From positions 1 to 64,000 of the forward strand of contig JAIOYP010000017.1 of assembly GCA_021741155.1 (NCBI GenBank): DNA of 64,000 nucleotides. The letters are read 5' to 3'. Shown piece after piece: positions 27,764 through 37,090 of this stretch. The notes below the pieces were generated by a model. The model saw only the letters and a program-made list of their open reading frames with translations, ran no database searches and had not been told where the DNA came from. The stretch is from Flavobacteriales bacterium (GTDB lineage: Bacteria; Bacteroidota; Bacteroidia; UBA10329). Made by a program: the position numbers and the translations under genes. How positions within the stretch are numbered: position 1 is the first letter of the stretch; every line of letters starts with the position of its first letter.

Positions 27764-27859
27764 ACTATTAGCAGTTAGGGTGATGTATTTATTGTTACGA
27801 AGTTGGGCCAGCCTTAAGCCCCGCGTACTCGGAATAAAATTAATCGGGGGACTAGGCAA

Positions 27860-28250
27860 CAAAAAGACAAGCTAAACAGGAAGAAAGTAGTATCAGTAAA
27901 ACCTCGAAGGTTGGCCCTAAAGAGCTTTATTTTAGAGTTCAAAGACTCGGCACTGGCGATTGTACTTCTATGTGTTAAAGAAGTTGAGAATATTGGATTT
28001 GTTGTTCTGGATGGTGTTTGCCGTAGAGTTGAACTCTTTGATTCCAATAGTCCTTGATTCACTGGTCCACTTGTTCATTTGGTTTTCTGCGCGAATCTTG
28101 TCTGTCACTTCAAAGATGGCCCTTAGTTTCACTGTGGTCGTGTGCCTTTTTGATGTCGGGGTATCTGTGGAAAAGGATTGAAGCTTTTTCTTGCTGATTC
28201 TGGGTTCAATTCTTCCTGTCTTTTGCCAATATGTATCTCAATCTCTTCCT
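27860..28250 (-). pseudogene. ISL3-family transposase, C-terminal remnant with frameshifts
   Basis: Read on the minus strand, three frames in turn give recognisable ISL3 (IS204/IS1001-type DDE) transposase pieces. First is HRYPDIKKAHDHS (near 28175). Next is KLRAIFEVTDKIRAENQMNK and IKEFNSTANTIQ through NILNFFN (about 28130-27970). Last is RSTIASAESLNSKIKLFRAN then LRGFTDTTFFLF (27970-27870). The last piece holds the conserved Glu of the DDE triad in SAESLNSKIK. At least two frameshifts separate the pieces and the N-terminal half is missing, so the gene is dead. Upstream sequence to 28330 may include more of it (RVQEEIEIHIGKRQEELN). Confidence 0.8.
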
Positions 28251-28300
28251 GAACGCGGAAAACAACAGGACAATCATTTATTCTATTCAGGAATAAGCGT

Positions 28301-28343
28301 GGGTTTCTGTGGCTAAAAAACAAGCTCACTTGTCAAAATATGA
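28301..28343. repeat. Dispersed CTGTGGCTAAAAAACAAG element, copy 3
   Basis: GGTTTCTGTGGCTAAAAAAC and the following AAGCTCACTTGTCAAAAT match the stretch at 59428-59462 with few changes, and contain an ACAAG/CTTGT inverted repeat. It lies just upstream of the ISL3 remnant. Confidence 0.5.
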
Positions 28344-28467
28344 ATCAGAGATTACCTCATATCAAACAAGTAGGTTGCTAAAAGATTAATGCGTTTGCCC
28401 TAACTGGCGGTTACATTTTTGGTAAACCGAATCTGTGCGTATTACATTCGCGGCCAAATTCCAACCC

Positions 28468-28824
28468 ATGCGCAAAATCCACCACCTTTCTACCTGCGAT
28501 ACGTGTCAACGCATCATCAAAGAATTAGAATTGAAGGAAGAAGGGTTCGAGTTTCAAGACATCAAGATTCAGAACATCTCTACCAATGAGCTGGATGTCG
28601 CCAAGGAGAAGATTGGCTCATACGAAGCCCTGTTTAGCAAGCGCGCTCAAAAATTCCGTTCGATGGGATTGAATGATATGAAGCTGACCGAAGCCGATTA
28701 TCGCAAGTATATTTTAGAGGAATACACCTTTCTAAAACGCCCATTTATTTGGATTGGTAACGAGGTATTTGTTGGCAATGCCAAAAAAATCGTTGAAGCC
28801 GCCAAGGCTGCGCTCAATGAATAA
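28468..28824 (+). CDS. ArsC/Spx-like thioredoxin-fold protein
   Basis: This 118-residue cytoplasmic protein has the thioredoxin-fold ArsC/Spx outline: a first strand with the cysteine motif STCDTCQRI, a helix, then EEYTFLKRPFIWIGNEVFVG, which carries the RP/cis-Pro segment of the family. Bona fide ArsC reduces arsenate; Spx-like relatives bind RNA polymerase. The CxxC motif and the lack of other arsenic genes mean the reaction is not proven. The ATG at 28468 is preferred to an in-frame GTG at 28435. The stop overlaps the next gene by eight bases. Confidence 0.82.
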   Translation: MRKIHHLSTCDTCQRIIKELELKEEGFEFQDIKIQNISTNELDVAKEKIGSYEALFSKRAQKFRSMGLNDMKLTEADYRKYILEEYTFLKRPFIWIGNEVFVGNAKKIVEAAKAALNE

Positions 28825-29722
28825 ACAACTACTTGCGCATCTTCTTCTTTTTGTTGCACAGTTTCTTTACGGTGCCAACTACACCATTGCCAAAGAGGCG
28901 ATGCCCGAATTTATTCAGCCATTCGGATTCGTTTTGCTGCGTTGTTTAGGAGGTACCGCGCTGTTTTGGTTGGTAAGCCTTTTTGTCAAGGAAAAAATAG
29001 ATTGGAAAGACCTTCCCAAGCTGATGTTGGTGGCAGTTTTCGGTATTGTTATTAATCAGCTGATGTTTTTTAAGGGGTTGAGTTTGACCCATCCCATCAA
29101 CGCAGCGGTGGTCATGATTTCAACACCAATCATGGTGTTGATAATGGCTGCCATCCTTATTAAGGAACGCATTACTTCCAGAAAGGCGTTGGGAATCGGA
29201 ATTGGGCTGGTGGGAACGCTCATGATTCTAGTGGTGGGCAAGAAACTGTCGTTCAGTTCCGACACTTTTTTGGGCGATGTCTTCATCTTCATAAACGCAA
29301 CTGCCTACGGAGTTTATCTGGTGCTTATTTCTCCCCTGATGAAAAAGTATCATCCCGTTACGGTAATCAAATGGGTCTTCCTGTTGGGACTTTTCATGGT
29401 ATTGCCATTCGGATACGAGCAGTTTTCGGAGGTAGCATGGAGTACCCTTCCTCCCAAGGCAATGTGGGCCATGGGCTATGTAGTGGTCGGTCTCAGTTTC
29501 TTCGCATATCTGTTCAATACCGTTGCGCTGAAATATGTGAGCCCATCGGTTGTAAGCAGCTATATCTACTTGCAGCCCATCATTGCATCGTTGGTTGCCA
29601 TTTGGATGGGAAAAGACCACCTAGATTGGATAAAAGTGCTCTCTGCCGTGCTTATCTGTATCGGTGTTTATCTGGTTAGTGCCAAACCAAAACATTCTCA
29701 GACCGCAGGAAAGGAGGTATAA
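28817..29722 (+). CDS. EamA-family (DMT superfamily) transporter
   Basis: This 301-residue inner-membrane protein has ten hydrophobic helices arranged as two EamA repeats (about 5-140 and 155-290), including VMISTPIMVLIMAAILIKER, which is typical of the repeat end. DMT transporters export or import small metabolites such as amino acids. The substrate is unknown here. The start at 28817 overlaps the ArsC-like gene, so the two are probably co-translated. The 3' end overlaps the convergent histidine kinase gene by 25 bases (29698-29722). Confidence 0.88.
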   Translation: MNKQLLAHLLLFVAQFLYGANYTIAKEAMPEFIQPFGFVLLRCLGGTALFWLVSLFVKEKIDWKDLPKLMLVAVFGIVINQLMFFKGLSLTHPINAAVVMISTPIMVLIMAAILIKERITSRKALGIGIGLVGTLMILVVGKKLSFSSDTFLGDVFIFINATAYGVYLVLISPLMKKYHPVTVIKWVFLLGLFMVLPFGYEQFSEVAWSTLPPKAMWAMGYVVVGLSFFAYLFNTVALKYVSPSVVSSYIYLQPIIASLVAIWMGKDHLDWIKVLSAVLICIGVYLVSAKPKHSQTAGKEV

Positions 29723-32700
29723 AAAACGGTACCTCGACCGAGTTCAGTTTCGAACCAAATCTTGCCATTTGCAGATTCAACGATATTTTTCACCATCGCC
29801 AATCCCAACCCCATGCCTGATGATTTGGTGGTGAAGTTGGGCACGAAGATTCTTTCACGAAGGTCTTCTGCAATGCCTGAACCGTTATCTCTGACGGATA
29901 CAACCCACTGACTATTATCGCGTACCAGGCCAAGCGTGATCTTCGGTTCTGTACCATCCTCAACGGCCTGAATTCCGTTTTTGATAAGGTTGTTGAACAC
30001 ACGAAGCATCTGTTCTTTATCAGCCTGAACCGTTGCATCTGAATCTATCTGTAGTTTCAGTTCAATCGCGGCTTCGGAGTTACGATAAAGCTCGGCCACG
30101 CTTTCTAATAGCTGTTTCAAATCAACCTTTTCGATGTTCGATTTTGGCATCTGCGCAAACGAAGAAAACTCAGAAGCAATGTTTGATAGCGTATCAATCT
30201 GCTCAATCAACGTAGCCGTGACTTTATCAATACGTTCACCTAAATCCTCCACGCCATCGTTCTTACTTCGCTGTAGTATTTGAATGCTCAGTTTCATTGG
30301 CGTCAAAGGATTTTTAATCTCGTGCGCCACCTGTTTCGCCATTTCGCGCCAAGCACTTTCCCGCTCCGATTTGGCAAGTAATTCGGCACTTCGTACCAAT
30401 TCATTCAACGTTCTATTGTATTCTTCAACCAATTCTCCAATCTCGTCCTTGCTGTTCCATTCAATGGCACGATTGGCTTCATCTAGCTTTAAGTTTTTGA
30501 GACTTTCTCGAATAAAACGAAGTGGTTCGGTAATACGGTTTGATACGAACAACGCCAGCATTACTGAAATCAGAATGAGAAAAACATAGATGTTGGTGAG
30601 GGCGGCAAGCAGGGAGAAAATCTCTTGTTGCAGGCCGTATTGCCGCGCGAAATAAGGAAGGCTCATGAATGCTATTACTTCTCGTTTTTCATTTCGGAAA
30701 GGCACGTAGGCCGTGAGATAGCTCAGATTGCCAATGGTTTCCTCCTGAATAAAGCTCGATTTCTGTTCGAAGCGCATTTGGGTGTACGCAGTCGGGTCAA
30801 TGACTTCAGCCATCAGGCCTTCATCAAACAACCGTGGTCGCGAAGTGGCAAGCAATCTTCCATCCAAATAATAGAGGTTGATGTCCGTGAAAAACACTTT
30901 TGAGAATTTGGCAAGCAAGGCCGAAAGCATCGGTTCGTCTTCATCGTCAAAAGAATGCCTATCACGCAGCTTATGCTCCAATTCAATGAGGACAGACTTC
31001 GATTTTTCGGAAATCATTTCCTCGTTACGATTATGGTATTCGCGTACCACGTAATACACCGTAAGTAAGCCGATGAGCAGCAACGAAATGAACGAAACCG
31101 CGCTCATGGCCAAGTTTATCCGATTGCGAAAACTCTTCTTGCCCCAAATTCCAGCAACCAACTGGCCGCTTACAATCGAAGCCAAAATGGAGCAAATGAG
31201 GTAGAGGAAAAACAAGTAGGAAAAGGTGGTCAAGTAGCCTAGGAAACCCACTGATTTCTGGCTTACCACTACCACGGTTCCTTCTTGCGGCCGCGATACC
31301 AAATGGCTGTACCTGTCCTTTTCAAAAAAGCAGTTCTCTTGCTCAAACTCATCGTAAACTTGATCGGAAAGACTATACGAAAAATCGCCATGCTCCTCTT
31401 GTAACTCACCATGGTGGTAAAGCGCGTAGGAATAGCCCTCAAACTCTTTGGCGGTGCTTATTTCTTCAGACACAAAAAGGTCGGTGAAGCCGAGAATATC
31501 ATCTGTTTTTTCGGGAACAAGACGAATGAAAACCACCAGATTCTTCTGATTTCGTTTGCCATCCATTTCAATTCTAGCTAAGTAGCCGCCTTCCGAATTC
31601 CAGTTTCCAACGTATCTCAAACCGTCTGAAATGGTTGGCCGCGAGTTGTCGTATTCGGTTTGAATCTCGAAGTAATTGGGCCCTGTCAATTCACGGTCAG
31701 AAACCATAAGGCCACCTTCGTTAGTGAACACATCTACAATTCCGAGATAGCGGTTCCAATGGTCGTAGCCCAACTTATCGTGAAGGATTTGCAACACATT
31801 TTCCGCATCAATCGGTGAATTTGTCAAACTCAGACGTAGCTTTCTGTCCGCTTGAATATCAGCGACTAGGTCTCCAAAAAGATACTCCGTGATGGGGTCC
31901 TGTTGCTGATCAATTTTGCGCGCAATGCCAATTCTCAGCTGTTGCTCGTTCAAGGTATTCTCACCTATGAACATCACACTTGCTAGGATGGAAAACGCTA
32001 GCACATTTGGCGCATGGCGGTAGATTCCGCTTTTGTCTTTCGTCCAGTTTTGCGTGAGCATTAAAAATGAGAGTACGATTCCAGCTGCGATTGCTACTAA
32101 AACGGCATGAGCGTTGGCTCCGAGAAGGAGAATGAGCGCCAACACAGACAGAGTTACAGGAATAAAAATTCCTTTCAACGTCTGCTGCTTTTCATCCAAC
32201 GAATTGAACAATGCGCGGAAAATGACGTGGTAATTGAGCAGAATGAGGAAGCTGGAAAAAAGACCGATAAAGCTGTGGCGGTCAAGCGAAAAAGGACTGT
32301 TTAAATCGAGCGAAAAGGAGGAGTTGACAACTAGTATTTCAAAAAGGTGATGCACTGGTACCATCAACAGAATTGGAACACCTACAGCCACGAATTTTTG
32401 TAGCCATATGTTTTTTAAATGGAACGTTATGCGCGATAATCGGAGAATGATAAGCAGAAGAAACGCCAAATGCAGAATGAAATCTCCCAGCGAAGGAATG
32501 AAGGCGGAAGTGGCGTGCTGTGTCGGTCCGAACAATTCCAGTTGGTAGATGCCTTGCGGTAATTCGAGCCAAAGCATCAAAGCGCGTAGCGAAATTGCCA
32601 GTGAAACGAATACTACAGTACCAACCTTTGGAGAAGTGGTTTCATCCAACCAGTTGCCGGCATGCCATAGGCTCAAAAGAACCAACAGCAGAAAGACCAG

Positions 32701-33306
32701 CCAAATAAACGAGTTCCATGAGATGTCTGTTCCGCCATCATTGGGTACAAATCGTAGTCCGATTTGACTCGAACCATCCGTCAATTCAATCGAATTTTCG
32801 GAATCTAAGTTCGTGAACGTGAACCGCGAATCTGCGTGAACACTCGGACTCCATCTATTAGAAATGTATCGGTTCTCAAAGTCATAATTAGTTCGGAGCA
32901 GCGCATAAGCCACTAGCAACTGGTCGCCATTCTGAATGGATCGGCACAGATACCACGAATTCTTAAGGTTGATGATTCCCTGTTTGGGCGGTTGTCGGCT
33001 ATCAAATTCTACCTCAAATGGAATACCGCTGGTGGTCCAGTCGGCCACTTGGTTCTCGTTGTAGATGACAAATCCGATTCCTCGTTTCTCCCACTTGCCG
33101 CAGAGGCTTTGTAGTCCGATATCACTCTCGTTGATCTCTTTGAGCTGTGCTTGAATCGATTCATCCAACGCAAGAATATCCGCTTGAATCTGCTCTGCAC
33201 TATGCTGCTCAATCTGGTGCACCATGCGCCTGCTTTGATAGGAGGCAAATAGGCCAATGACCAATGTCAATCCAAGAAAAAAGAGGAGTTTTCTCACAGT
33301 AGGCAA
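29698..33306 (-). CDS. Large membrane sensor histidine kinase
   Basis: A 1202-residue kinase with an unusually large sensor part. After a first membrane helix (5-22), an extracytoplasmic stretch reaches about residue 200. A bundle of seven or so membrane helices follows (about 205-430), then a second soluble region, more membrane helices near 690-760 and 895-925, and a HAMP-like linker. The catalytic core is complete: H-box with His995 in AHEIKNPLTPMKLS, N-box NLIKNGIQAVEDG, G1 VRDNGSGI and G2 TKSSGMGLGLAM. The core most resembles NtrY-type kinases. No response regulator gene lies nearby, so its partner is elsewhere. Confidence 0.9.
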   Translation of the reverse strand: MPTVRKLLFFLGLTLVIGLFASYQSRRMVHQIEQHSAEQIQADILALDESIQAQLKEINESDIGLQSLCGKWEKRGIGFVIYNENQVADWTTSGIPFEVEFDSRQPPKQGIINLKNSWYLCRSIQNGDQLLVAYALLRTNYDFENRYISNRWSPSVHADSRFTFTNLDSENSIELTDGSSQIGLRFVPNDGGTDISWNSFIWLVFLLLVLLSLWHAGNWLDETTSPKVGTVVFVSLAISLRALMLWLELPQGIYQLELFGPTQHATSAFIPSLGDFILHLAFLLLIILRLSRITFHLKNIWLQKFVAVGVPILLMVPVHHLFEILVVNSSFSLDLNSPFSLDRHSFIGLFSSFLILLNYHVIFRALFNSLDEKQQTLKGIFIPVTLSVLALILLLGANAHAVLVAIAAGIVLSFLMLTQNWTKDKSGIYRHAPNVLAFSILASVMFIGENTLNEQQLRIGIARKIDQQQDPITEYLFGDLVADIQADRKLRLSLTNSPIDAENVLQILHDKLGYDHWNRYLGIVDVFTNEGGLMVSDRELTGPNYFEIQTEYDNSRPTISDGLRYVGNWNSEGGYLARIEMDGKRNQKNLVVFIRLVPEKTDDILGFTDLFVSEEISTAKEFEGYSYALYHHGELQEEHGDFSYSLSDQVYDEFEQENCFFEKDRYSHLVSRPQEGTVVVVSQKSVGFLGYLTTFSYLFFLYLICSILASIVSGQLVAGIWGKKSFRNRINLAMSAVSFISLLLIGLLTVYYVVREYHNRNEEMISEKSKSVLIELEHKLRDRHSFDDEDEPMLSALLAKFSKVFFTDINLYYLDGRLLATSRPRLFDEGLMAEVIDPTAYTQMRFEQKSSFIQEETIGNLSYLTAYVPFRNEKREVIAFMSLPYFARQYGLQQEIFSLLAALTNIYVFLILISVMLALFVSNRITEPLRFIRESLKNLKLDEANRAIEWNSKDEIGELVEEYNRTLNELVRSAELLAKSERESAWREMAKQVAHEIKNPLTPMKLSIQILQRSKNDGVEDLGERIDKVTATLIEQIDTLSNIASEFSSFAQMPKSNIEKVDLKQLLESVAELYRNSEAAIELKLQIDSDATVQADKEQMLRVFNNLIKNGIQAVEDGTEPKITLGLVRDNSQWVVSVRDNGSGIAEDLRERIFVPNFTTKSSGMGLGLAMVKNIVESANGKIWFETELGRGTVFYTSFPAV

Positions 33307-33317
33307 ACGCGTTTGTC

Positions 33318-33325
33318 CAAAGATA
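33318..33325 (-). promoter_or_regulatory. Candidate -7 element for the histidine kinase gene
   Basis: On the minus strand this reads TATCTTTG, a full match to TAnnTTTG, 11 bases before the start codon of the kinase. Confidence 0.35.
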
Positions 33326-33426
33326 GGGTTTGAACAAAGGCCATTCCGTTTTGACTTATGGCTTAAGAAAAAGTTGAATGCGTCCTTCCCAAAAATAGTG
33401 GGTCGCCAGATTGACCTACTTTAGGA

Positions 33427-34200
33427 CTACACATATTCAATGAACTTCTTTACCGCCTTCACAAAACCCTCTGGGTCTTGCGCATGAACCCAATGTCCCG
33501 TGTTTAAACTCTTGAAAGTTGTATTCGGGAACAGAGATAGAATTTCGGGCTTGTCGCCTTCCAAAACGTACTTAGATTGCGTTCCGTATAAGAAGAGCGT
33601 TTCCACATCAGAGCCTGTTAAGATTGGCAATCCCATTTCCTCAATGTCGTTTGCTAAAACATCCAAATTGAAACGCCAAGCGTAGTTTGCAGAACCATCT
33701 TCCTGTTTCTCGCGATAGATGTTTTTTAGTAGAAACTGAATGGTGCTTTCTTCTTCGTCAAGCAAAAAGTGAAGTTGTTCTTCCGCTTCACTTCTCGATG
33801 AAATGTTGTGGAGGTCGAGTGCTTGCATGGCTCGAATAATTAGGTCATGATGCACTGGAAACGTCTTAACTCCCATATCTACAATCACAAGTTTCTCAAG
33901 CAAATCAGAATGCTTAGCTGCGAATTTCAAGGCGGTTTTTCCACCCATAGAATGACCAATTAGAACGGCATCTTTCAGATTATTTTGCTGAAAAAATTCG
34001 AATAGGTCTTCCGCCATTTCATCATACGTGTGCGAATCGGTGTGTGGCGATTGCCCATGATTGCGTTGATCCACCAAATACACATGATGCTTATCTGCAA
34101 ACGCTTTTGCCAACGAAAACCAATTATCCAACGAACCGAAAAGTCCGTGAAGGATAACCAACGGTTTCCCTTCTCCATATTCTTTAAAATTCAATTTCAA
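33427..34200 (-). CDS. Alpha/beta hydrolase, YbfF-like esterase
   Basis: A 257-residue cytoplasmic alpha/beta hydrolase. LHGLFGSLDNW gives the oxyanion HG motif, GHSMGG gives the nucleophile Ser84, and NTGHWVHAQDPEGF gives the C-terminal catalytic His region. The Asp is probably in the preceding strand. This is close to the YbfF/abhydrolase-11 group of acyl-CoA or ester hydrolases. It begins within the last four bases of pdxJ, so the two are coupled. Confidence 0.88.
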   Translation of the reverse strand: MKLNFKEYGEGKPLVILHGLFGSLDNWFSLAKAFADKHHVYLVDQRNHGQSPHTDSHTYDEMAEDLFEFFQQNNLKDAVLIGHSMGGKTALKFAAKHSDLLEKLVIVDMGVKTFPVHHDLIIRAMQALDLHNISSRSEAEEQLHFLLDEEESTIQFLLKNIYREKQEDGSANYAWRFNLDVLANDIEEMGLPILTGSDVETLFLYGTQSKYVLEGDKPEILSLFPNTTFKSLNTGHWVHAQDPEGFVKAVKKFIEYV

Positions 34201-34916
34201 CGTAGACAGTTCTTGTACATTTTCACAGCATTGCTCATTCCAAAATAAAGTGAATCAGAAATGAGTGCATGTCCAATGCTAACCTCCAAAAGGTTTGGAA
34301 TGTTCTGATTGAAATAGGCAAGATTCTCCAAACTCAAGTCATGTCCCGCGTTGATTCCTAAACCTATTTCGTTGGCAATTTCGGCAGCTTTTACAAATGG
34401 TGTAATCGCTTTTTTCTGATTTGTTGAAAAGTCAACCGCGTAACTTTCGGTGTAAAATTCAACACGGTCGGTTCCTGTTTCTTTGGCTGCTCTGATGAGC
34501 TCTTCATCCGTTCCGATGAAAATGGAGGTTCTAATTCCAGCGCTTTTCAAATCGGCAACAATCTTTTTCAAAAAGGAAGCGTGTGCTATTGTGTCCCAAC
34601 CCGCATTGGAAGTTAAAACACCAGGCAAATCAGGCACCAACGTTACTTGCGTGGGTTTTACATCCAGCACAATCTGCATGAATTTGGTATTCGGATAGCC
34701 TTCAATATTATACTCGGTATGCACAACAGGTTTTAGGTCGTAAACATCCTGATAACGAATATGGCGCTCGTCTGGGCGCGGATGGATAGTGATTCCATCA
34801 GCCCCAAACTGCTGCGCCTTTATGGCAGCTTCCACCACGCTTGGGTTTATACCGCCACGACTATTGCGCAGCGTTGCAATCTTATTGATGTTGACACTCA
34901 GTTTGGTCTGATTCAT
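34197..34916 (-). CDS. pdxJ: Pyridoxine 5'-phosphate synthase
   Basis: This 239-residue TIM-barrel enzyme joins 1-deoxyxylulose 5-phosphate and 3-amino-1-hydroxyacetone phosphate to pyridoxine 5'-phosphate, in vitamin B6 synthesis. Signature pieces are the N-terminal SVNINKIATLRNSRGG, ITIHPRPDERHI (with the conserved His and Arg residues), VTLVPD, FYTESYA and GLGINAGHDLSLENL near the C-terminus. The ATG at 34916 fits the family N-terminus (MNQTKLSVNINK) better than an upstream codon at 34943. Its stop overlaps the alpha/beta hydrolase start. It is divergent from the CBS-protein gene. Confidence 0.95.
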   Translation of the reverse strand: MNQTKLSVNINKIATLRNSRGGINPSVVEAAIKAQQFGADGITIHPRPDERHIRYQDVYDLKPVVHTEYNIEGYPNTKFMQIVLDVKPTQVTLVPDLPGVLTSNAGWDTIAHASFLKKIVADLKSAGIRTSIFIGTDEELIRAAKETGTDRVEFYTESYAVDFSTNQKKAITPFVKAAEIANEIGLGINAGHDLSLENLAYFNQNIPNLLEVSIGHALISDSLYFGMSNAVKMYKNCLR

Positions 34917-35036
34917 GTACAGTTGTGATTGAAAGCGGGTCAAAATTAGGTTTCATAGGCAAACCAGAAGGCTCAAACTTCCGTAGGTATAACAAATCAA
35001 TGCAGTTTACGTTTACTTTGCACGCAATTCAAGAAA

Positions 35037-35696
35037 ATGCTCGCCAGAGAACTCATATCTAAAGTTGTTCCGCCTCTCAGACCAAATGACGAGGTGGCAA
35101 GGGCTTTGGCTTGGATGGACGAGTTTAAAGTGTCGCATCTTCCAGTTGTTGACGGAACCGAATATCTCGGTCTAATAAGCGAAGACAACATCATGGATGG
35201 TGAAAAGGGCGATACGGTCATTGCCTCCAAGGATGCATTTAGTCATGCTTCCGTGCTTGAATCACAACATATTTACTATGTGATTAGGAAGTTGTCGGCT
35301 ACCGATCTTTCGGTGGTGGCTGTCGTGGATACGGAAGGAAAATATCTAGGATGTATCACACTTTCAGACTTGGTTACCAAGTTTGAAGAGTTGGCAGTAA
35401 TCAATCAACCGGGCGGAATTATTGTTCTAAGTATGAACAAGAAAGATTATTCGCTGGCACAGGTGGCGCACGTGATTGAATCAAACAACGCTAAAATCCT
35501 TAGCAGCTACATTTTCGAGCGTCCTCAAACAGGAATGTTGGAGCTGACCTTGAAGGTTAACCGAGAGGAAGTTGGTTCAATTGTGCAAAGTTTGGAGCGT
35601 TACGATTTTCAGGTAATTGCGTATTTCCAAGAAAGTGCGCACCTTGAAGACCTCAAAGGCCGCTATGACGAATTGATGCGGTACATCAATATTTAG
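35037..35696 (+). CDS. CBS-domain protein with C-terminal ACT-like domain
   Basis: A 219-residue cytoplasmic protein. Two CBS motifs fill residues 5-125 (HLPVVDGTEYLGLISEDNIM and VVAVVDTEGKYLGCITLSDL), forming one Bateman module that binds adenine nucleotides. The C-terminal 80 residues (GGIIVLSMNKKDYSLAQVAH onward) look like an ACT-type regulatory domain. No catalytic part is present, so it probably senses a ligand and regulates a partner. The TAG stop shares its last G with the GTG start of the next gene. This gene opens the block that runs to the skp genes in many Bacteroidota. Confidence 0.85.
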   Translation: MLARELISKVVPPLRPNDEVARALAWMDEFKVSHLPVVDGTEYLGLISEDNIMDGEKGDTVIASKDAFSHASVLESQHIYYVIRKLSATDLSVVAVVDTEGKYLGCITLSDLVTKFEELAVINQPGGIIVLSMNKKDYSLAQVAHVIESNNAKILSSYIFERPQTGMLELTLKVNREEVGSIVQSLERYDFQVIAYFQESAHLEDLKGRYDELMRYINI

Positions 35697-37087
35697 TGAC
35701 GCGTATTTTAATCCGTTTTCTCTTTTACCCCCTTTTACTTCTTTCATTCCTAGCGCAGGCGCAGGATGATGTGACCATTTCTTCACTTACGTTTGAAGGA
35801 AACAAGATTACGCGAGAGCGCATTCTGCTTCGCGAAATGACCATTAGAGAGGGTCAAACCATTCCTAGAAGTCAGCTTGCGTATCATCTTAATCGTTCCA
35901 AAGGAAATGTCTGGAATCTTCAGCTTTTCAACTTCGTGGAGATTGATACCTGCTGGTATTCGGAAAATGAAATTGATGTGGTGGTCAGAGTTACCGAACG
36001 ATGGTATGTTTGGCCTGTTCCATTCGTAGAGTTTGCCGACCGCAATTTCAGCGAATGGCTAGAAACCATGCGCTGGGACCGCCTAGACTACGGAACCCTC
36101 ATTAAATGGAGCAATTTCCGTGGAAGACGAGAAGAGTTGACTTTGCATCTTCGTTTTGGCTACAATAATCAGTATGAATTGCGATACGAAATCCCGTATC
36201 TCGATCACGCCCAGAAATGGGGAATTGAGTTTCAGGGAGGATATAGGCAAGGCCACGAAGTTGCTTATGCCACGGTTGATAACAAGCGCGTTTTTTACAA
36301 GAACCCGAACCGAAATATTCGGAAAGAAGCTTTCGGAACTATAACGCCAAGGTGGCGGCCAAACCTGTACAATGTCCACAAGTTGGAGATTGGCTACACC
36401 CATTTTTGGATTTTGGATTCAGTGGCCAAACTCCAGCCCGAATATTTTGGAGCAGGAGAAAATATGGTCAAGTATTTTTCCATGGAGTATGAGGTTGAAC
36501 GTGATGTGACCGATTATAAGGATTACCCTCTCAAGGGCTATCGATTTGAACTTAGGTTGAGAAAGGATGGTTTTAGAATTTTTGATAGTCCCATAGACAT
36601 TTGGTCATTTGAGATTGCTTATGCCAAATATTGGCAATTGCATAAGCGATGGTATTTTGCTCATGCTCAAAAGATAAAAGTGTCCTCCACTAATGGGCAA
36701 GCATACTCGCTTCAAAAAGGACTGGGGTATGAGAATGATTTTGTTCGAGGATATGAACATTATGTGATTGACGGCCAGCATTACGGACTACTCAAAACAT
36801 CACTTAGATGGGCCATTCTGCCATTCCGAAAAGTAAAACTGAAGTTCTTGAAATCGAACAAGTTCAACACATTACCGTTGGCATTTTATGCAAATTTTAA
36901 TGTGGATATGGGCTATGTAATAGACCAGCAGTTCAACGTTGGAAACCCACTTGCCGGAAGCCTTTTGTTGGGAGGGGGCTTGGGGATTGATGTAGTTACG
37001 TTTTATGATATTTCGTGGCGGGCAGAATACTCAATCAACAAGAATTTCGAGCACGGTTTTTTCCTACATTTCACAAAACACATTTAG
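35696..37087 (+). CDS. POTRA-domain outer-membrane barrel protein
   Basis: A 463-residue outer-membrane protein. A signal peptide (about 1-22, LLSFLAQAQ) is followed by a single POTRA-like domain (DVTISSLTFEGNKITRERIL, with RSKGNVWNLQLFNFVEIDT). A beta-barrel rich in aromatic strand ends takes the rest and finishes FEHGFFLHFTKHI. It looks like a reduced Omp85-type protein; BamA itself is encoded 5 kb downstream. The GTG at 35696 overlaps the CBS gene stop. The role is probably in outer-membrane assembly or export, by domain only. Confidence 0.8.
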   Translation: MTRILIRFLFYPLLLLSFLAQAQDDVTISSLTFEGNKITRERILLREMTIREGQTIPRSQLAYHLNRSKGNVWNLQLFNFVEIDTCWYSENEIDVVVRVTERWYVWPVPFVEFADRNFSEWLETMRWDRLDYGTLIKWSNFRGRREELTLHLRFGYNNQYELRYEIPYLDHAQKWGIEFQGGYRQGHEVAYATVDNKRVFYKNPNRNIRKEAFGTITPRWRPNLYNVHKLEIGYTHFWILDSVAKLQPEYFGAGENMVKYFSMEYEVERDVTDYKDYPLKGYRFELRLRKDGFRIFDSPIDIWSFEIAYAKYWQLHKRWYFAHAQKIKVSSTNGQAYSLQKGLGYENDFVRGYEHYVIDGQHYGLLKTSLRWAILPFRKVKLKFLKSNKFNTLPLAFYANFNVDMGYVIDQQFNVGNPLAGSLLLGGGLGIDVVTFYDISWRAEYSINKNFEHGFFLHFTKHI

Positions 37088-37090
37088 CCC

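Noticed and set aside
28129-28329. Small minus-strand protein of 66 codons
   Set aside because: It joins frames of the ISL3 remnant and its upstream decay; it is part of the pseudogene, not a gene.
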